Of a DNA stretch of 64,000 nucleotides, positions 48,201 to 57,235 are shown in pieces. The stretch comes from Primula veris (lineage: Eukaryota; Streptophyta; Magnoliopsida; Ericales; Primulaceae): NCBI GenBank assembly GCA_963682055.1, contig OY821741.1:7819501-7883500 (forward strand), in the 5' to 3' direction. The notes under the pieces were generated by a model. The model was not told the DNA's origin. It searched no databases and worked only from the letters and a program-made list of their open reading frames with translations. The stretch's first letter is position 1; the number at the start of each line of letters is the position of its first letter. The position numbers were made by a program, and so were the translations under genes.

Positions 48201-50264
48201 CCCAATGTTAAGTATTTTCAAGTCTTTGGATGTGTTTGCTACATTCTCAGAGATAGAGAGCATCTTGGTAAATTTGACTCTAAAAGTGATAAAGGGATTT
48301 TTCTTGGTTATGCTCAGAATAGTAGAGCATTTAGAGTCTTCAATCAAAGAACAAACTGTGTTATGGAATCTTATAATGTGTTATTTGATGACCTAAAATC
48401 TTATGATGAGATTACAGGTGATGATGAACAGCCTGAGATTGCAGAAAAAGAGAAAGAAGAAACTCAACAAACAGGAAGTCCCAGAGTGGTTGGAAGTCCA
48501 GTTGCAACTGAGGTTGGAACTGAGGTTGGAACCACAGTTGAAACCCATAATGCTGCTGAGTCTGAAGAACAAGAAGAAAGTTCTCATGTTCAGTCAACTA
48601 GTAGGCCTCGCTATGTAAGGACTCAGAAAAATCATTCTCTTGACAATGTCATAGGAGAAGTAGCTTCAGGTATGAAAACTAGAGGTAAAAGAAATAATGT
48701 TGTTCACTTTGCTTGTTATATTTCTCAGTTAGAACCTAAGAATATAAAAGAAGCACTAGGAGATAGTGAATGGATTTTAGCTATGCAGGATGAATTGTCT
48801 CAATTTGAGAGAAATGATGTATGGACTTTAGTAACCAGACCTTCTAATAAAAATGTTATAGGGACTAAATGGATTTTTAGAAATAAAAGTGATGAGGATG
48901 GAGTGATTATCAGGAATAAAGCTAGGTTGGTAGCTCAGTGTTATACACAAATTGAGGGAATTGACTTTGATGAAACCTTTGCTCCTATAGCTAGAATTGA
49001 ATCCATTAGAATGCTATTATCTCTTGCATGTCTGTATGATTTTAAACTGTTTCAACTTGACATAAAGAGTGCTTTTCTGAATGGTGTGATTAATGAAGAG
49101 GTTTATGTCTGTCAACCTAAGGGATTTGAAGATACTAACTTTCCTGAACATGTTTATTTGCTGAAAAAGGCCTTGTATGGTCTTAAGCAAGCTCCTAGAG
49201 CTTGGTATGATAGATTAACCAAGTTTTTGCTTGAAAAACGTTTTAACAGAGGGGGAGTTGATAAAACTCTATTTACCAAGAAAACTACAAAGGATATAAT
49301 AATTGCTCAAATCTATGTTGATGACATTGTTTTTGGCTCAACTTCTAATAAAAGGATAAAAGAATTCATTTCTGATATGAAGAATGAATTTGAAATGAGT
49401 GGTGGAGGTGAATTGACTTACTTTCTAGGATTGCAAGTTAAACAGAATGAGAAAGGGATTTTTCTATGTCAGAGTAAGTATGCAGACAATCTTGTTAAGA
49501 AGTTTGGTCTAAGTGAGAGTAAAGAAAAGATAACCCCTATGAGTACTACCCTTAAACTGTCTAAAAATGATAAAGGAAAAAGTGTCTGTCCCAGTCTTTA
49601 TAGATCCATGATTGGAAGTTTGCTATATTTAACTGCTAGTAGACCAGACCTTTGCTTAAGTGTAGGAGTTTGTGCCAGATATCAAGCAAATCCTTTAGAA
49701 CCTCATCTTCTAGCTGTCAAAAGAATTCTAAGGTATGTAAAAGGAACACCTCATCTAGGCCTATGGTACTCTAAAGATACAAACCATTTTCTTAGTGGCT
49801 ACTGTGATGCAGATTGGGCAGGTAACATAGATGATAGAAAAAGTACTTCTGGTGGCTGTTTTTATTTTGGAAACAACCTTTTTTCTTGGTTCAGTAAAAA
49901 GCAAAATTGCATATCTTTATCTACTGCTGAAGCAGAATATGTTGCAGCTGTAAGTGGATGCACTCAACTAATTTGGATAAAACAGATGTTAACTGATTAT
50001 AATGTTAAACAAGAAATATTAACTCTGTTTTGTGATAACAAAAGTGCTATAGACTTAGCTAAAAATCCAGTTCAACATTCCAGAACCAAACATATTGATC
50101 TAAGGCATCATTTTATAAGAGAACTAGTTGAAGAAAAGAGCTTAATTTTAGAACATGTTTCAACTGAAAGACAATTAGCAGATATTTTCACAAAACCCCT
50201 TGATACAAACAAGTTTGAATCATTAAGAAGTGACATAGGGGTATGTCATTATCAATCTAATTGA
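45282..50264 (+). CDS. Copia-2 gag-pol polyprotein (1660 aa)
   Basis: One open frame. Gag holds the UBN2/retrotransposon gag fold (KEAWDILQVTFEGTIKVKAF) and a CCHC knuckle CRECRGFGHIQAEC at about residue 305. A long acidic, Ser-rich linker follows (about 320-460), then a second knuckle-like CNFCKKPGHSEIQC (about 550). Protease: YFDSGCSKHMTG, Asp about 621. Integrase: HKKLGHVNYKTLDKL..CGDCAIGKQ zinc site, then LHIDLMGP (Asp about 815), DHGTEF (Asp about 881) and TPQQNDIVERKNRT. RT: KWIFRNKSDEDG, LVAQCYTQIEGIDFDETFAP (Cys where Gly is usual), IYVDDIVFGS (about 1345-1348). RNase H: YCDADWAGNIDDRKST (about 1508), STAEAEYVA, ADIFTKPLD. All catalytic residues I can see are present. It could be competent, apart from the QCYTQ substitution, whose effect is unknown. 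Confidence 0.97.
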   Translation: MDLMREGNTFNKPPLLEGGVNYGVWKIRMRSFIKQQNEHAWKTVMYGWEAPTTTDSEGELVLIPEDRWSADEDRKSSANSTAINLIFAGVTLSVFRYISHCETAKEAWDILQVTFEGTIKVKAFKLQQLTTQFENLRMEEDENIEQFNGRICHIAHQAGTLGEKYSDAKLVKKTLRSLPERFEIKVTAIEESTDLDNLKLEELIGNLSTHELKFFKHKRPEKGIAFQAKKSESNVCDKMSDEEQLDFFAKKVYKKFYKKKEDDTGSSKNFQKRDKTESRFNNNSAGKWNSKEKDNKDYKPKEIQCRECRGFGHIQAECANTLKRNKNAYITTHSDSDSESNSDEEDNSNFVNFMGIITEKEPTYESDCKHVSTIVTTALETYSSDEEEPSDENITKQYLVLYEKYKCLSKQTLIISNLNVNLKDEVKSLTEKLKLQLAELTETKKIIKLLNVSASDKLDDMLSYSRGSKDISGLGYYGGKSTGKTTFIEAVAKAKTHDFDNKVRSSVATRFATRNKTQVFVKMVGSSVTTKVATMNKLNSFRDKNNFRLKLCNFCKKPGHSEIQCYLKRNRKYISQKTWLASVNKNLKWVWKVKEKATLIANNKAVINSLNAVTSNDWYFDSGCSKHMTGTASLLKNVTILTGNTVVFGGGDTGKIVGKGNLNKPGMPNIEDVFLVDGLKANLISISQLCDNEMTVKFDKERCLITNLNNDLIMTGVRSTNSCYVFEKAEKELPQSRCNQAITNNVDIWHKKLGHVNYKTLDKLVKKELIRGIPKLSAKTQSVCGDCAIGKQTKSIHKSTSQIYTKRVLELLHIDLMGPMQTASIGGKKYILVVVDDFSRYSWVVFLKDKSETFELFKTLCLKLQLEKGSTSGNIARIRSDHGTEFENIKFREFCNSLGISHEFSAPKTPQQNDIVERKNRTIQEMARVMLNSKKLANRFWAEAVNTACHIVNRVYITKGTSMTAYEIWKGRKPNVKYFQVFGCVCYILRDREHLGKFDSKSDKGIFLGYAQNSRAFRVFNQRTNCVMESYNVLFDDLKSYDEITGDDEQPEIAEKEKEETQQTGSPRVVGSPVATEVGTEVGTTVETHNAAESEEQEESSHVQSTSRPRYVRTQKNHSLDNVIGEVASGMKTRGKRNNVVHFACYISQLEPKNIKEALGDSEWILAMQDELSQFERNDVWTLVTRPSNKNVIGTKWIFRNKSDEDGVIIRNKARLVAQCYTQIEGIDFDETFAPIARIESIRMLLSLACLYDFKLFQLDIKSAFLNGVINEEVYVCQPKGFEDTNFPEHVYLLKKALYGLKQAPRAWYDRLTKFLLEKRFNRGGVDKTLFTKKTTKDIIIAQIYVDDIVFGSTSNKRIKEFISDMKNEFEMSGGGELTYFLGLQVKQNEKGIFLCQSKYADNLVKKFGLSESKEKITPMSTTLKLSKNDKGKSVCPSLYRSMIGSLLYLTASRPDLCLSVGVCARYQANPLEPHLLAVKRILRYVKGTPHLGLWYSKDTNHFLSGYCDADWAGNIDDRKSTSGGCFYFGNNLFSWFSKKQNCISLSTAEAEYVAAVSGCTQLIWIKQMLTDYNVKQEILTLFCDNKSAIDLAKNPVQHSRTKHIDLRHHFIRELVEEKSLILEHVSTERQLADIFTKPLDTNKFESLRSDIGVCHYQSN

Positions 50265-51228
50265 ATATTCTTTTTAAATATGTCTGTATTGAGTACCTTC
50301 AATAATTTTTATTTCTAAGGTTTAGTCTTAATTGAGCTATGGTGTTTTTGTTTTGAAAAAGCCGCTTTTTGGTGTCTCAAAAACAGATGTGAGGTAACTT
50401 GTCCTTGAAAACCTCTCTGGTAATAGAGTTGCAAGCACAAAGTGCATTTTTTTAGCTGGTTGCAAGTTCAGTTGCAACCTCAGTTGAAACCTCATTCTCT
50501 CAACAACTGGTTAGAAGTTCAGTTACAACTTCAGTTGAAACCTCATGTTAAAAATACTGGTTGCAAGCTCAGTTGCAACATCAGTTGAAACCTCAGTCTA
50601 TTTTATAAACTGCCAAGACAAAGTCTTGTTATTTTTGACATCACTTATACTCTTTCCTTACTGAGGTCATCAAACTAGTTTTTGTGTAGAGATAAAAACG
50701 GATTTGCTCAATATAAGCTCCTAAAATTTAATCTTTATTCGAGTTATTCTATGATAAACATATTTTCTTTGGGTAAATTGCTAGATTTTTGTTTTTCAAA
50801 AGCTTAAATATCTGTCTTATTGCTATCTTTATCTTGAATCATGTCAAATTTCCTTAAAAGCTTCAACTCTTGAATTTTCAAATTTTGGATAAATCTGTTT
50901 AAAAATGAATGTTTATCTGTATTAATTGCTGGATTTATCTTAATACCAACTGTTTCCTTCGTGATTTAAGTTGTTTCATTTTTCAAATTTCTGTTGATAA
51001 GAACCTTCCTAATTTTTGGCTAAATCTGTTTCATAATTGATTTGCATGTATCTCTTTCCAATTACAAAAAGATATGGCGTTAATTGCTATTTATACTAAA
51101 CTTTCTTTATATCCAAAATCAATTACAAATATCACAATTACTCTCTCTCTACTTCTACTGAAAAATCCTAGGTCTCTGTAAAAACCCACTACGAAGTTCT
51201 AAGCTCACTTCTAACCCTAGTTGCAACC

Positions 51229-52552
51229 ATGTCTTCAAACTCTTCAAAGAACCCCAACCTGGACATTGACGATGATTGCACTCTAAGAGATTTCATGAAT
51301 AAATCTCCAACCAGTCGAGGATCAAAAGCAAAGGTAAGTGAGACTTCCTCATCTCAGAAAAAGCGCACTAAGAAAAGAGCTAGGAAATCTGTAGAGGATC
51401 ATCCAACTCCAACTGTTTTCTCTTATAAGTCTAAGTTTCATGAGACTGATCCTAGGTTCTAGAGTAGGACCATGTATAGGAGGTATAGGTCTTTTGCTGG
51501 TAGGGAGATTCACAGTGAAAGAAGACTTAATCTGGTTAGCTATCCACATATTCAAGTACATATTGAGAAACTGCTATCAGCTGTTGGCCTAGATAGAACT
51601 ATTTCTTATCCTGATTCTTATTACCCTGCTGTAATTAAAGAATTCTATGCCAATCTAAGTAGTAATGTGTTTGTTGAAGGTGATCCTGCCTATGGCAGGG
51701 TGTTTTTGAGGGGTGTGACTCTAGATTTCACCCCCTAAGTTGATCAATGATTTTCTGTGTTGTCCTAGTCCTACTGAAGATGACAATGCTGAACCAGACT
51801 TAGAAATTCTTGCTTTAATTCTAACTGGAAAGAACAATAGGTTTGATGGTCACTCCATTAAAACATCCTCCCTCACCTTGTGTGCATCTGTGCTGCACAA
51901 AATAGCTAGATTCAATTGGAATCCCACTAAGCAGCCATCCAAAGTCAGTAAGGAAATGGCCATATTTCTCTATAGGATCATGTCATCTTTGCCAATTAAC
52001 TTTGGTAATCATGAATTTAATCTGATTAGAGACTTCAGTGACTCTACTTCCCAATCCATTCTGCTGCCTTTCCCTTGCCTAATCACTGCTGTGATTCTAG
52101 GCCAAGTCTCATCTTTGGGTAGAAATTCTCCAATAAGTATCTTAAATGAACCAATCAGTGATTGTCCCTCTGCTATATATATCTCTGCAAAACTGCTTAA
52201 AGAAGGGCACGTCAATGACATCTCTGGAGAAAAGGGAAAGGAAAAAGAAGAAGAAACATCTAATGCTCCTTCAGAAAAGAAGAAGGGTGTGAGGTGGTAT
52301 TTGAAGCAAAAGTTGGCTTACAATGCAGAAAGGAGAGCTGAGTTGGATACTGATGACTATCAAATCAAGAAGTTGCTGGAGAATCTTATAGAAAGTGAAA
52401 ATGATAGTGACAGTGATGGTGGTGACAGTGATGGGGATGCAACTCACAGTGATGATGGCCTCTCTATAAGCAGTGAAGATGAGCATGAAGAGGTTGTAAG
52501 GGACAGACCCCTAAGAGAAAGACCACCCCAGTCAAACATTCCTCGTAACTAG
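51229..52552 (+). pseudogene. Copia-2 extra ORF downstream of pol (Sirevirus 'env-like' position), broken
   Basis: ATG at 51229 follows directly on a GTTGCAACC motif. The N-terminal part is Ser/Lys-rich with basic runs (QKKRTKKRARKS). An in-frame TAG follows (51460-51462), then a block (51472-51738) with FAGREIHSERRLNL, IKEFYANLSS and GRVFLRGVTLDF, which resembles the 'putative plant transposon protein' domain often found in this position. A 1-bp shift at about 51736 moves the frame to 51740-52552, which runs through INDFLCCPSP to an acidic C-terminus rich in Asp/Ser/Glu. The function of such ORFs is not established. The pol frame upstream is intact, so this ORF decayed first or is dispensable. 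Confidence 0.6.
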
Positions 52553-52966
52553 TTTGTCTAGGTTGTGACAAATAGGGGGAGTAAGAGAAAGTTTATTATG
52601 TGCTTCTGTTCTGTTTTCAGTTTGATGTTTAATGTTTAAGTTTCAAGACTTTATTCTGTTTCCAGTTATGCTGTATTAAGACAATTCTGTGCCTGTTTGG
52701 CTTTAATAATTCTGCAAGCTTTAATAATTCTGCAAGCTCTTTCTGAAAATATCGTGTTGAAGTATGAAAGTCTTTGAACTTGGAACAGGTCTGAAAACCT
52801 ACTGTGTGCATATAAATTGTGCTTATATGATATGCCTGCAATTCTAACTTGCAGGGGGAGCTAAAACAGATACATCAAAAGTATTGATACAATACAAATG
52901 TTGTATTGAAATTGCAGGTGGATTTATGTGGTTTATAAACTTAGTTGATTTGTCAAAACCAATGAC

Positions 52967-52978
52967 AAAGGGGGAGAT
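52967..52978 (+). other. Copia-2 polypurine tract
   Basis: AAAGGGGGAGAT directly before the 3' LTR; used to prime plus-strand synthesis. Confidence 0.85.
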
Positions 52979-54196
52979 TGTTAGGACCAGATTTCTGGTC
53001 TAAATATTGTTTATTGTCTATTGGTTTTCACTAAATAAATCCTAACTGTTGTTAAGAACTAAGACAGTATTGACAGGTTTCAAGTACCAGTTGCAACCTC
53101 AGTTGCAACCTACTAAGTAAGTAGTGACAGGTTTCAAGTACTAGTTGCAACCTCAGTTGCAACCTACTAAGTCAGTAGTGACAGGTTTCAAGTACTAGTT
53201 GCAACCTCAGTTGCAACCACTAGTTCCAACCTGCTGGTAAGCAGAATTCTGTTTTGTTCTATAAATCTGCATAGCTGTCATTTATTGATTATTAATTGGT
53301 CTACAGCATGCATGATATATTCTCATATGATTCTAAAAGGTTAATATGCGTTTATTGAGAATATCAAAGTGGTAAGGAAAGATTTCCTAAAAGATATAAA
53401 GAGATTAGTTATGTTTCCTTTACATTTATAATTCTATATCTCTATTCTTATACTAATCTTTATCACATGTTTCAATCTTTGTTCCTTATCAATTCAGTAT
53501 GATATGCTTAAAGATTGAATAAAATTAGGAGTTAATGTTTTACATGAATTCTTAAAAGATATCTTTCCAAGATATGATCTTTTTATATGTTTCCTAGTTA
53601 TAGGAAAATACTAACTCCTACAATCAAGCTGGTTATTAAACAGGTATCAACCAATGATGATTGGAGTCAATCCACGCTGAAGAATCACGTAATGCTTGGA
53701 AAGATTGAAGCCAATCATTAAAGTCAAAAGCAATCATAAAAGACCTTCAAGATAGAAGATTGTTTTTACTTATATAAGTTGATAACTTAGCTTGTAATAT
53801 TTGTGTGTTCTAAATTATAAAGAACTTATTTTCTAGAGAGAATACACGTGAGCTTTAAAAAGAAAACAATGGTGGGATGCCATTGATTTATAAGTGATAG
53901 TTATAGAGTAGGAGCAATATAGAGATAGGCAGAAAAACCTAGAGGGAGTCTAAGTGTTTTTTGTTAAGACTTGAGTCCTATATTGTAAGCTTTTTATAAT
54001 ATCATAATCTGGGTAAGTGCCCCGGAGACGTAGCCTAGTTAGGTGAACTCCGTTGTTAAATGTGCGTGTGATTTAATTTACGTACATTTAACTTTTTACA
54101 GTTCTGTCCATTTATACACTTGGTTCTAACTGTGGTTGCAACCTCACTTAGAACCTAACTGCAAAACTGCAACTAGAACAGCGGATAGGAATTTCA
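52979..54196 (+). repeat. Copia-2 3' LTR
   Basis: 1218 bp, same ends and internal repeats as the 5' LTR. Reading side by side I found one substitution (near 53962). Followed by GCTTC target duplication and then ACTTCAG/GT of the GH32 exon end. Confidence 0.97.
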
Positions 54197-56480
54197 GCTT
54201 CACTTCAGGTTTTATAGCAATGCAAGACTTTTTTTTCTTTCTTTCGTCGAAAAAAAACAATGGACAACTTTTCTTAACAAATCATCCTTTTCGCCTATGT
54301 TTGATTGAATACAAGACGTTGACCCTTGTTGGATTTATTACATAATGTTTGTTGTTATGCAACAACTAACTGATTGTGTAGAAAAAAATTGATCGAAACA
54401 GTCATATGCCCATGAGTCATAAGTCGGTTACATTTGCGCAATACTGTGCAACCGATGAGACGAATAGTCCTAATGGGAATTTTTTTTTAGAGTTTTCTAA
54501 CAGGGAATGCATAAAAGAAGTCGTTTTTGAATGCGAGTCATGTACCTAGCGTTTTCTTTGATAAATAGTTGAGTCTCGAAAAAGGTTAAGCAACACCTCT
54601 TCAAATTTTAGTCCATTTTTCTTTTTGGTTTATAAGCCTTGTTGCGTTCGGTTTTCAACTTTGGATGGTACGCTGTTTTCTTTCGATTCGTGTAGCTAGA
54701 AACAGCAAATAAGTTGCATGAACTTACCTAAATGATTTTCATTATTTGCTTCTTTCCGTTCTCAGATAAGCCAGTTTATTTCCTTAATGCAAGTTTGTAT
54801 ATATTGTTGCAGAGTTTACCAAGGACATTAGTGTTTGATAAGAACACTGGAACTAACTTACTACAATGGCCAATTGAAGAAGTGAACCAACTCAGGTTAA
54901 ATAGTACTGAATTTGATGGAATTAAGCTTGAACCCGGTTCACTAATCCCACTCCACTTCAGCTCAACTACTCAGGTATAGTTACATGATTTCTTCGATAA
55001 AAATATCGTCATTATTTTTTGCTATTAAAGTACAAAACAATTTTGTTCGTAACAATATTTCATGTCACCAATTAGTTTCTGCGGTAAAAATGTTTGTGTA
55101 GTTTCTAAACGATATATCATCCTATATAGATGGATATAAGTGCAACATTTGAAGTTGAAGAAAAGGCATTTGAGGCAAAAACAGAAGCCGATTGGGTTTC
55201 TAAGAGAGGTGTTTTAGGGCCGTTTGGCATTGTGGTTATTGCAAACGACAAGCTTTCTGAATTTACACCTGTTTATTTTTACATTGCTAAGATTGCCGAT
55301 GGAAGTTTAAGCACTTATTTTTCTGCCGATCAGTCAAAGGTTGTTTTACTGATCTTGATTTGTACTTCATACCTAGTTAACTTTGAACTCGTAGATTTTT
55401 CAGGCAAGAAAACAAAAGAAGATCAATTTATAAAATGATAAACTAATTGCAATACAACTTTCAACAAAACTCAAACCAGAGATGAAATTTTGTCATTAAC
55501 AAGGTGACAATTATTTTCAGGTCATCGAAGGCTTCTGGTGTTAACAAAAGCGTCTATGGGAGCACAGTTCCTGTGCTTGACGGAGAAAAACTATCTATGA
55601 GATTATTGGTATGGTTAAAAACTATTTATCAGAAAAGCTACTCAATGACGTCGATATTGAATTTACTCATTGAGGCTAACTTTGGCGAGAATTTAATCTT
55701 AACGTGAGCTTTCACGTGCATCAATTTCGAATATAAAAAATTAAACTTGTTAATACTTGAAATTTTAGTACGACGAAGTAATTAATATATTAAATATTTC
55801 TGTCAAAATATGTTTGTTGATCATTCGATCGGGGAGAGTTTTGCTCGAGGGAGAACAGTGATCACATCGCGGATTTATCCAACACATGTTACAAATGGCA
55901 TTTCTCAAGTTCTCTTATTTAATAATGCTACGGGAGTGACCGTGACAGCATCAGTGAAAATATGGGACATGAAATCCGCGGTTATCAAACAATTCCCCTT
56001 GGATTCAAACTAAATTTCATCCATTTTTATTTTACATGTTTTAATTTAGTTGCATTGGAATAATATAGCATGGTTAATTAAGTCCCTTTTCGCGTATGAA
56101 ATTGGATTGTTTATAGCTATTGGTTGATTTCTTTGAATGTTGTTAAGTTTTCCCCATATTGATCAAAATAGATCACATGCGAAAATAGCACCTGTAAATG
56201 GTTATTTTTAAGCTTATAGTAAATAGAGTTTATCGAAATACTCATCTCGCTTTTAAGCCAAGAATTAGGCATACAATCCCACATGAATAAATCATATATA
56301 GTACTGTATATCACAACAACAATGTTATATTTGGTCGGAAAGAACGATGTTTTTATAAAAATGAAGGGGAAAAGCATCATATAACAAAAACGCGTGGATC
56401 TCTCTCACTACGAATCTGTAATCGTTTTGGTTGCATGACGACGTGGGAATGGTCGTAATCAATTATATTGCTGCACGCAA

Positions 56481-56773
56481 TCATGCCTGTGCAGTTTCAC
56501 GTCTCATTTCTGATGTTTTACCGCTACCTCGGAAATACATGTACACTTGCTGCATAAAACAAAGCAAATACCATCTTAGTATTGTTCCATTATAAACGGA
56601 AAACAAAGCCTCTTGAAAAGAGTTGGTTTTATCATCTAGCAAAACCAATCGCTGGTTTCCAATAGTTACAAACTTTATTCCGTAAACATCCGAGAAAAGT
56701 TGGAAACAAAGGGAAACCTCTAAATATTTGGATTCACGAATCAAAAAATATTTGTTCCCATTAACTTCAAAAT
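56481..56773 (-). pseudogene. Unrecognised exon-like frame downstream of GH32
   Basis: On the minus strand, after a CAACAG acceptor, a frame open for 96 codons reads GNKYFLIRESKYLEVSLCFQ, FSDVYGIKFVTIGNQRLVLL, DDKTNSFQEALFSVYNGT, then a stretch that looks intronic, ending at TGA (56481-56483). The first 65 codons have protein-like composition. The likely exon end is AACAATACTAAG near 56577. I do not recognise the family. It lies between the GH32 3' end and the inner edge of the right arm. Confidence 0.35.
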
Positions 56774-57160
56774 CTGTTGCAGATGTTTCATTATTTTCGA
56801 CTCGGAGGACAAAAATGGAAGGAAATTTCTAAGACCCTATACAAAGTCGTAGAACTTTGTTCTGAAATCATTTTGTTAACAAAATTGTATGCGACAAATT
56901 AAAGTTCTGGAGTAGAAAACAGTAACAGGTATATAAAAAATTACTCGCACCGGAATAACATTCCTTATTCAGATCAGAGTGGCTATTAGAATTTCAAATG
57001 CTCACCTGAATGACCTAGATGCTGATCAGTATTTCAATACAAAAACACCCGAACCCTATGAAGTAGAATACCTGAGAAAAAAAAAAGTATTATTTTACAT
57101 AAGTGTGCATATGAAAGAAGCTAACAAAATGTACAACAACAATCAACCGACTTAAAGAAC

Positions 57161-57235
57161 ATGGAATTTGCACCTCCTTCTCATATTGTCGATGAAGCCA
57201 ATCTTGCTGCCTGTCGGGAGAATTATGAGAAAATG
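57161..57235 (+). CDS. Small first-exon-like frame at inner edge of right arm
   Basis: ATG-led 25-codon frame MEFAPPSHIVDEANLAACRE.. followed by GTTAGA, a plausible donor. Counterpart of 27898-27972. Frame and donor are kept in both arms while much of the flanking sequence has diverged or gained indels. Product unknown. Confidence 0.3.

Larger units (their letters stand above)
44005..54196 (+). mobile_element. Copia-2: young Sirevirus-like LTR retrotransposon
   Basis: 10,192 bp with identical-length LTRs (1218 bp), TG..CA ends and a GCTTC target duplication (44000-44004 and 54197-54201). The primer site ATTGGTATCAGAGC (45223-45236) fits initiator-Met tRNA; the polypurine tract AAAGGGGGAGAT ends at 52978. 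An unbroken 1660-codon gag-pol is followed by about 2.7 kb holding an additional, broken ORF, which is the layout of Sireviruses (Pseudoviridae). It lies seven bases before the splice donor of the large GH32 exon, in the gene's orientation. I noticed one LTR difference (C at about 44988, T at about 53962), so insertion is recent. A solo LTR of the family is at 12774-13878. Confidence 0.97.
42638..56013 (+). pseudogene. GH32 vacuolar-type invertase/fructosyltransferase, split by Copia-2
   Basis: Pieces: 42638-42986 ([59 protein letters not shown]), 43527-44004 plus 54202-54208, 54813-54974 (SLPRTLVFDKNTGTNLLQWP), 55130-55339 ([28 protein letters not shown]), 55521-55608 ([19 protein letters not shown]) and 55817-56013 ([17 protein letters not shown], ending TAA). 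MWECVDFFPV has Val after Cys, the vacuolar acid invertase/fructosyltransferase form, and keeps the acid/base Glu. Lesions: no first exon or NDPNG mini-exon found; RDP reads RDTT (Pro codon lost); 1-bp shift near 43634; TAG at 43856-43858; about seven residues missing at FYDLWSW; an extra A at the 55339 exon end; the last acceptor reads TTTG instead of AG. A 540-bp GT-AG gap at 42987-43526 splits the usually single large exon. Exact enzyme type cannot be set. Confidence 0.9.

Noticed and set aside
45344..48618. Several 60-125 codon frames on both strands inside Copia-2
   Set aside because: Shadows of the gag-pol frame, with no independent signals.
54136..54345. 69-codon frame across the 3' LTR/GH32 junction
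   Set aside because: It spans the transposon border and an intron; chance frame.
42638..56013. Calling the GH32 gene specifically fructan 1-exohydrolase or cell-wall invertase
   Set aside because: Those enzymes usually have Pro after WEC. Here it is WECVDF, the vacuolar/fructosyltransferase type, and the NDPNG region needed to discriminate further is missing.
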